Of a stretch of DNA of 5,786 nt, positions 5,134-5,786 are shown one piece after another. The position numbers and the translations under genes were made by a program. The notes under the pieces are model-generated. The model made no database searches, was not told where the DNA came from, and saw nothing but the letters and a program-made list of their open reading frames with translations. How positions within the stretch are numbered: position 1 is the first letter of the stretch; every line of letters begins with the position of its first letter. This stretch comes from Microscillaceae bacterium (GTDB lineage Bacteria; Bacteroidota; Bacteroidia; Cytophagales; Microscillaceae), in contig DMHB01000382.1 of assembly GCA_003449595.1 (NCBI GenBank), positions 1 through 5,786 of the forward strand, written 5' to 3'.

Positions 5134-5786
5134 ATGCTGCTTCATCCCTTTTCTTGTAAATTCAATTTGGCTCGTTTATGCTTGCTGGGACTATTTTTTT
5201 GCCATTTCGTCCTGTCGGCGCAAGCTACCGGCTTAGGAGAAAGCCCCACCGACGAACTCGTGGTGTATGACTTGGCCCCTACTGTTCAAATATATGATGT
5301 ACAAACCCAGAAATTCATCCCCTTTGGATTAGGTAAATCTACTCCGTTTACGCTGGCAGGTTTGTGGTTAGATACAGAGCAATATGCTGGTTATGCGCTA
5401 AAAATCAATACACTTGAGACAAGCTACCTCCTAATTGACCAAAAAGTATGTGCCAAATTTTCTCCTAATCAAACACAATGGTTTCAAATAGATAGTTTAG
5501 CCAAACATCACGCAAGTTCCAAAATATGGCTGCTGTTTTACTATCCAGATAAACAAACCCAACTTCCCGGTTGTCAAATTTCACAAGTATCTACTGCTAA
5601 CACAAAACAAGCTACTCCTCTCAAAAAAAACACCCTTGATGCACAAAGCCTTCACGCCTTACATACTGAGCTGGTGATTGTGTACGGGTTAATATTATTA
5701 GCCATCTATGTTCTGCTACGGGGCACCCTGCAAAAAACCTGCCCGGTGTTTGCGAGTATTTACAGCAATTTTCACTCTTACCTTTC
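5134..5786 (+). CDS. exported/membrane protein of uncertain family, possibly DUF4271 type (3'-truncated by window edge)
   Basis: The frame opens at ATG 5134 and stays open for 217 full codons to the window edge. The ATG has an A-rich upstream region and no Shine-Dalgarno sequence. Residues 1-31 look like a signal peptide or signal anchor: Lys9 and Arg14, then the hydrophobic LCLLGLFFCHFVLSA at 15-29, with possible cleavage before Gln30. Residues about 32-175 are a polar, beta-rich stretch with Trp78, Trp116 and Trp132 and a basic segment near 164-165 (T-P-L-K-K). It is probably extracytoplasmic. A clear transmembrane helix lies at about 180-196 (LVIVYGLILLAIYVLLR), followed by a polar segment with aromatic residues (F-A-S-I-Y-S-N-F). 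That arrangement recalls the start of the DUF4271 membrane domain of Bacteroidota, which continues with several more helices. The defining part lies beyond the window, so the family call is tentative and no function is assigned. It starts 30 bases after the Omp85-like gene and is co-directional with it. Confidence 0.8.
   Translation, partial: MLLHPFSCKFNLARLCLLGLFFCHFVLSAQATGLGESPTDELVVYDLAPTVQIYDVQTQKFIPFGLGKSTPFTLAGLWLDTEQYAGYALKINTLETSYLLIDQKVCAKFSPNQTQWFQIDSLAKHHASSKIWLLFYYPDKQTQLPGCQISQVSTANTKQATPLKKNTLDAQSLHALHTELVIVYGLILLAIYVLLRGTLQKTCPVFASIYSNFHSYL

Overview
The window looks like chromosomal DNA from a member of the Bacteroidota, most likely of Cytophagales type, although the genus cannot be named from the sequence. 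Four things point there. The OmpA/PD40 exoprotein is typical of the phylum. Predicted signal peptides end just before a Gln. Shine-Dalgarno sequences are absent. Intergenic regions carry good matches to the Bacteroidota promoter -7 box (TAnnTTTG). I see no mobile element, phage gene, CRISPR array, tRNA or rRNA. No stretch over 300 bases lacks a gene.

Layout. (1) From the left edge to 1514, minus strand: a secreted envelope protein with a signal peptide, a five-unit PD40 beta-propeller, a carboxypeptidase-regulatory-like beta-sandwich and a C-terminal OmpA-type peptidoglycan-binding domain. The window edge cuts it inside the OmpA domain. (2) 1635-2120, minus: a small nucleoside 2-deoxyribosyltransferase-like enzyme. 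(3) 2177-3301, minus: hemW, a radical-SAM haem chaperone, probably starting at TTG. (4) 3349-5103, plus, divergent from hemW: an Omp85/BamA-TamA-type outer-membrane protein, also probably starting at TTG. (5) From 5134 to the right edge, plus: the N-terminal part of a poorly characterised exported/membrane protein, tentatively DUF4271-like.

How they fit together. Three of the five genes (1, 4 and 5) encode envelope proteins: a peptidoglycan-anchored propeller protein, an outer-membrane assembly or translocation barrel, and an integral membrane protein with a large extracytoplasmic N-terminal domain. The other two are cytoplasmic: hemW in haem handling and a nucleotide-processing enzyme. hemW and the deoxyribosyltransferase-like gene lie 56 bases apart on one strand and could be co-transcribed. 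The 120-base gap before the OmpA gene holds a plausible weak terminator and a plausible new promoter. hemW and the barrel gene diverge from a 47-base gap with a strong promoter match for hemW. That promoter helps decide the hemW start, because the alternative upstream ATG at 3418 lies upstream of it and inside the barrel gene's signal-peptide region.

Nothing here clearly amounts to a new defence, mobile or biosynthetic system. The most useful second-look items are the PorE-like domain order without TPRs, the TTG/TTG divergent start pair, a non-canonical Arg-Gly-His in the expected Omp85 lid-loop motif, a Lys where the deoxyribosyltransferase family usually has Asp, and the uncharacterised 3'-terminal gene.
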